A DNA stretch of 24,540 bases from Actinomycetota bacterium (GTDB lineage: Bacteria > Actinomycetota > Acidimicrobiia > Acidimicrobiales > UBA8592): positions 1-24,540 of the forward strand of contig PAYW01000024.1 of assembly GCA_002715425.1 (NCBI GenBank), written 5' to 3'. This document shows, in pieces, positions 24,241 through 24,540 of the stretch. Made by a program: the position numbers and the translations under genes. The notes under the pieces were generated by a model. The model had not been told where the DNA came from. It worked only from the letters and a program-made list of their open reading frames with translations, and ran no database searches. Position 1 is the first letter of the stretch, and every line of letters begins with the position of its first letter.

Positions 24241-24315
24241 ATGGTTATCGTTGTTTTTCTCGTTGCAGCTGTGGTCACGTATCTCATTGTCAAAAAAATT
24301 ACAGACAAAAAGTAA
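24241..24315 (+). CDS. 24-residue membrane micropeptide
   Basis: The ORF ATG to TAA encodes 24 residues: about 17 hydrophobic residues (VIVVFLVAAVVTYLIV) followed by the basic tail KKITDKK. This is the layout of single-pass micropeptides with the C-terminus inside. There is no Shine-Dalgarno, but a TATAGT box lies 7 bases before the ATG, which suits leaderless expression. Too short for ordinary gene callers. It could be chance, since AT-rich DNA codes hydrophobic residues easily; the coherent membrane-plus-lysine pattern and the promoter spacing argue for a gene. Confidence 0.4.
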   Translation: MVIVVFLVAAVVTYLIVKKITDKK

Positions 24316-24335
24316 CCACTCTTAAGTCTTCCCTA

Positions 24336-24359
24336 GAGCCCCCAGTAACTGACTGGCTC
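24336..24359 (+). terminator. Possible terminator hairpin
   Basis: GAGCCCCCAGT pairs with ACTGGCTC (inner CAGT/ACTG, outer GAGC/GCTC, a CCC bulge) around AACTG. The sequence downstream is T-rich but not a clean U-tract. It lies after the micropeptide ORF and before the selenocysteine tRNA, where a stop to the plus-strand transcript would be expected. Confidence 0.3.
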
Positions 24360-24443
24360 GTTAAAGTAGTTTGTTTGGAAAGTTGCTGGGAATCGCTTTC
24401 TTAGAAAAGTTTGGTAATAATGACTACTTGGTGAGATATCCAA

Positions 24444-24536
24444 GGAGGTGTCCGAGTACCTGGTGGGCTCCCCCGCCTTCAAAGCGGGTGGGACGAGTGA
24501 TCCTCGTCCGGCGGGTTCGATTCCCGTCCACCTCCG
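24444..24536 (+). tRNA. selC: Selenocysteine tRNA (anticodon UCA)
   Basis: A 93-base type II tRNA. The acceptor stem is GGAGGTG/CACCTCC, with a weak eighth pair as expected for the extended tRNA-Sec stem. The anticodon arm CCCGC-CTTCAAA-GCGGG has anticodon TCA, which reads UGA. A long variable arm GGACGAG/CTCGTCC (7 pairs) and the T-arm GCGGG-TTCGATT-CCCGT follow. The discriminator base is G73, typical of tRNA-Sec. The CCA end is not encoded (CAAT follows). The organism should therefore insert selenocysteine; selA, selB and selD may lie beyond the right edge. Confidence 0.95.
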
Positions 24537-24540
24537 CAAT

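Noticed and set aside
24333..24539. Minus-strand 68-codon ORF over the right end
   Set aside because: It is the antisense of the selenocysteine tRNA. Its N-terminal half is the translation of the tRNA's complementary strand, a known type of spurious protein.
1..24540. CRISPR arrays, insertion sequences, prophage or integron features
   Set aside because: No regularly spaced repeats, transposase or integrase frames, or target-site duplications were seen anywhere in the window.

Overview
The window reads as a chromosomal segment of a moderately low-GC actinobacterium. The reason is gene order. Read along the minus strand from right to left, topA, (MFS)-tmk, holB, a DUF2342 metalloprotease, tilS, hpt, folK, a Rossmann/DUF2520 gene, panC, lysS and clpC follow the same relative order as their mycobacterial and streptomycete counterparts (recalled, not searched). 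A SigR/RsrA-type redox sigma pair and an LppM-type lipoprotein fit this. A marine Acidimicrobiia-like lineage is my guess, but the sequence alone does not prove it.

Layout: 1-740 is the 3'-truncated part of an LppM-like lipoprotein gene. 811-3342 is clpC. 3629-4618 is a plus-strand polyprenyl diphosphate synthase convergent with lysS (4627-6066). 6161-8821 is a vitamin and folate block (panC, DUF2520, folK) headed by a degenerate phosphatase-like gene. 8932-11703 holds hpt, tilS, a DUF2342 metalloprotease and a small membrane protein. 11816-12771 is the anti-sigma/sigma pair, followed by tRNA-Thr(CGU). 12961-16104 is an overlapping MFS-tmk-holB unit. 16159-19359 is topA, and 19548-20927 is nhaA. 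21028-22378 is a STAS / HATPase partner-switching pair plus an unknown gene. 22475-23575 is an APH-type phosphotransferase. The right end turns to the plus strand with an unknown conserved gene, a 24-residue membrane peptide ORF and a selenocysteine tRNA.

How the genes work together: most are housekeeping (replication/topology, translation, cofactor synthesis, purine salvage, proteolysis). Regulation appears at three points: the SigR/RsrA thiol-stress pair, a SigR-like promoter match upstream of clpC, and the STAS/RsbW-like switch. No mobile element, CRISPR array or recent horizontal transfer was seen.

The most unusual observation is in topA. Its C-terminal region carries about 150 extra residues (about 740-890) that read as the 2B subdomain of a UvrD/PcrA/Rep helicase, in one uninterrupted frame. 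Second is the 8207-8821 gene, which keeps the dual-specificity phosphatase layout but has His and Asp where the catalytic Cys and Arg should be. No stretch over 300 bases lacks a gene; the longest gap is 3343-3628.
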